The position numbers and the translations under genes were made by a program. This document shows positions 45,494 through 45,584 of a DNA stretch of 45,584 nt, piece after piece. The DNA comes from Halomonas campaniensis (lineage in GTDB: Bacteria; Pseudomonadota; Gammaproteobacteria; Pseudomonadales; Halomonadaceae): contig NZ_JPUA01000030.1 of NCBI RefSeq assembly GCF_002211105.1, positions 18,569 to 64,152 on the forward strand, read 5' to 3'. Numbering within the stretch: position 1 is the stretch's first letter; each line of letters opens with the position of its first letter. The notes beneath the pieces are model-generated. The model ran no database searches, was not told the origin of the DNA, and saw nothing but the letters and a program-made list of their open reading frames with translations.

Positions 45494-45507
45494 TCATGCA
45501 AAAAAAA

Positions 45508-45536
45508 CCCCAGAGCATAAGCCCTGGGGGATTTTT
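45508..45536. terminator. Intrinsic terminator at the right end
   Basis: The stem CCCCAG-A-GC / GC-C-CTGGGG has an ATAA loop, with A7 on the left and ATTTTT on the right. The single mismatch becomes a G-U wobble on the minus strand, which also has the longer T tract. It probably serves guaD on the plus strand and an unseen gene entering from the right on the minus strand. Confidence 0.8.
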
Positions 45537-45584
45537 CATAATAAGTGCCTGACGATGACTAGGGCGGCTCCCCGCTACTCTACA

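Overview
The window reads as core chromosome of a halophilic or marine gammaproteobacterium, most likely a Halomonadaceae (Halomonas-like) member. This is inferred from protein similarity, a Pseudomonas-like cox gene order and an osmoprotectant transporter; no 16S is present. Most of it is conserved housekeeping DNA. I see no tRNA, insertion sequence, prophage or CRISPR array.

Layout. (1) 1-3318: a YehZYXW/OsmF-type ABC transporter on the minus strand, cut by the left edge. (2) 3436-7988: glnS and cysS (minus), diverging from ppiB and lpxH (plus). (3) 8067-16512: the proteostasis block tig-clpP-clpX-lon-hupB-ppiD (minus). (4) 16791-17985: a small membrane protein, a MioC-like flavodoxin and a DUF2788-like protein. 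(5) 18175-25360: the translation block thrS-infC-rpmI-rplT, then pheS-pheT-ihfA (minus). (6) 25587-27261: an OmpA-family lipoprotein and a DUF2489-like protein. (7) 27394-35497: a complete aa3/caa3 cytochrome c oxidase cluster (minus): DUF2970-like, ctaC (with fused cytochrome c), ctaD, ctaG, ctaE, SURF1, a SCO-like thioredoxin-fold protein, ctaA and ctaB. A DUF2909-like gene sits inside it on the opposite strand. (8) 35667-38345: a small lipoprotein converging on hrpB. (9) 38352-45344: a RutR-like TetR regulator divergent from xdhA-xdhB-xdhC-guaD, a guanine to xanthine to urate module, with a RutR-type palindrome in between. (10) 45345-45584: a heptamer tandem repeat and a terminator.

No unknown multi-gene system is evident. 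The most interesting signals are regulatory. A 7-bp stem with a 7-nt loop just upstream of the thrS Shine-Dalgarno site copies the anticodon arm of tRNA-Thr(GGU). infC appears to start at AUC, with its Shine-Dalgarno overlapping the thrS stop codon. Three genes at the head of the cox cluster share an AANAANAA-type leader motif 13-15 nt before the start codon, like Hfq/Crc targets. A triple AGTACT repeat with exact 12-bp period lies in the lon leader. The SURF1 and DUF2909-like genes have overlapping divergent start codons. Two small genes (57 and 63 codons) are easily missed.
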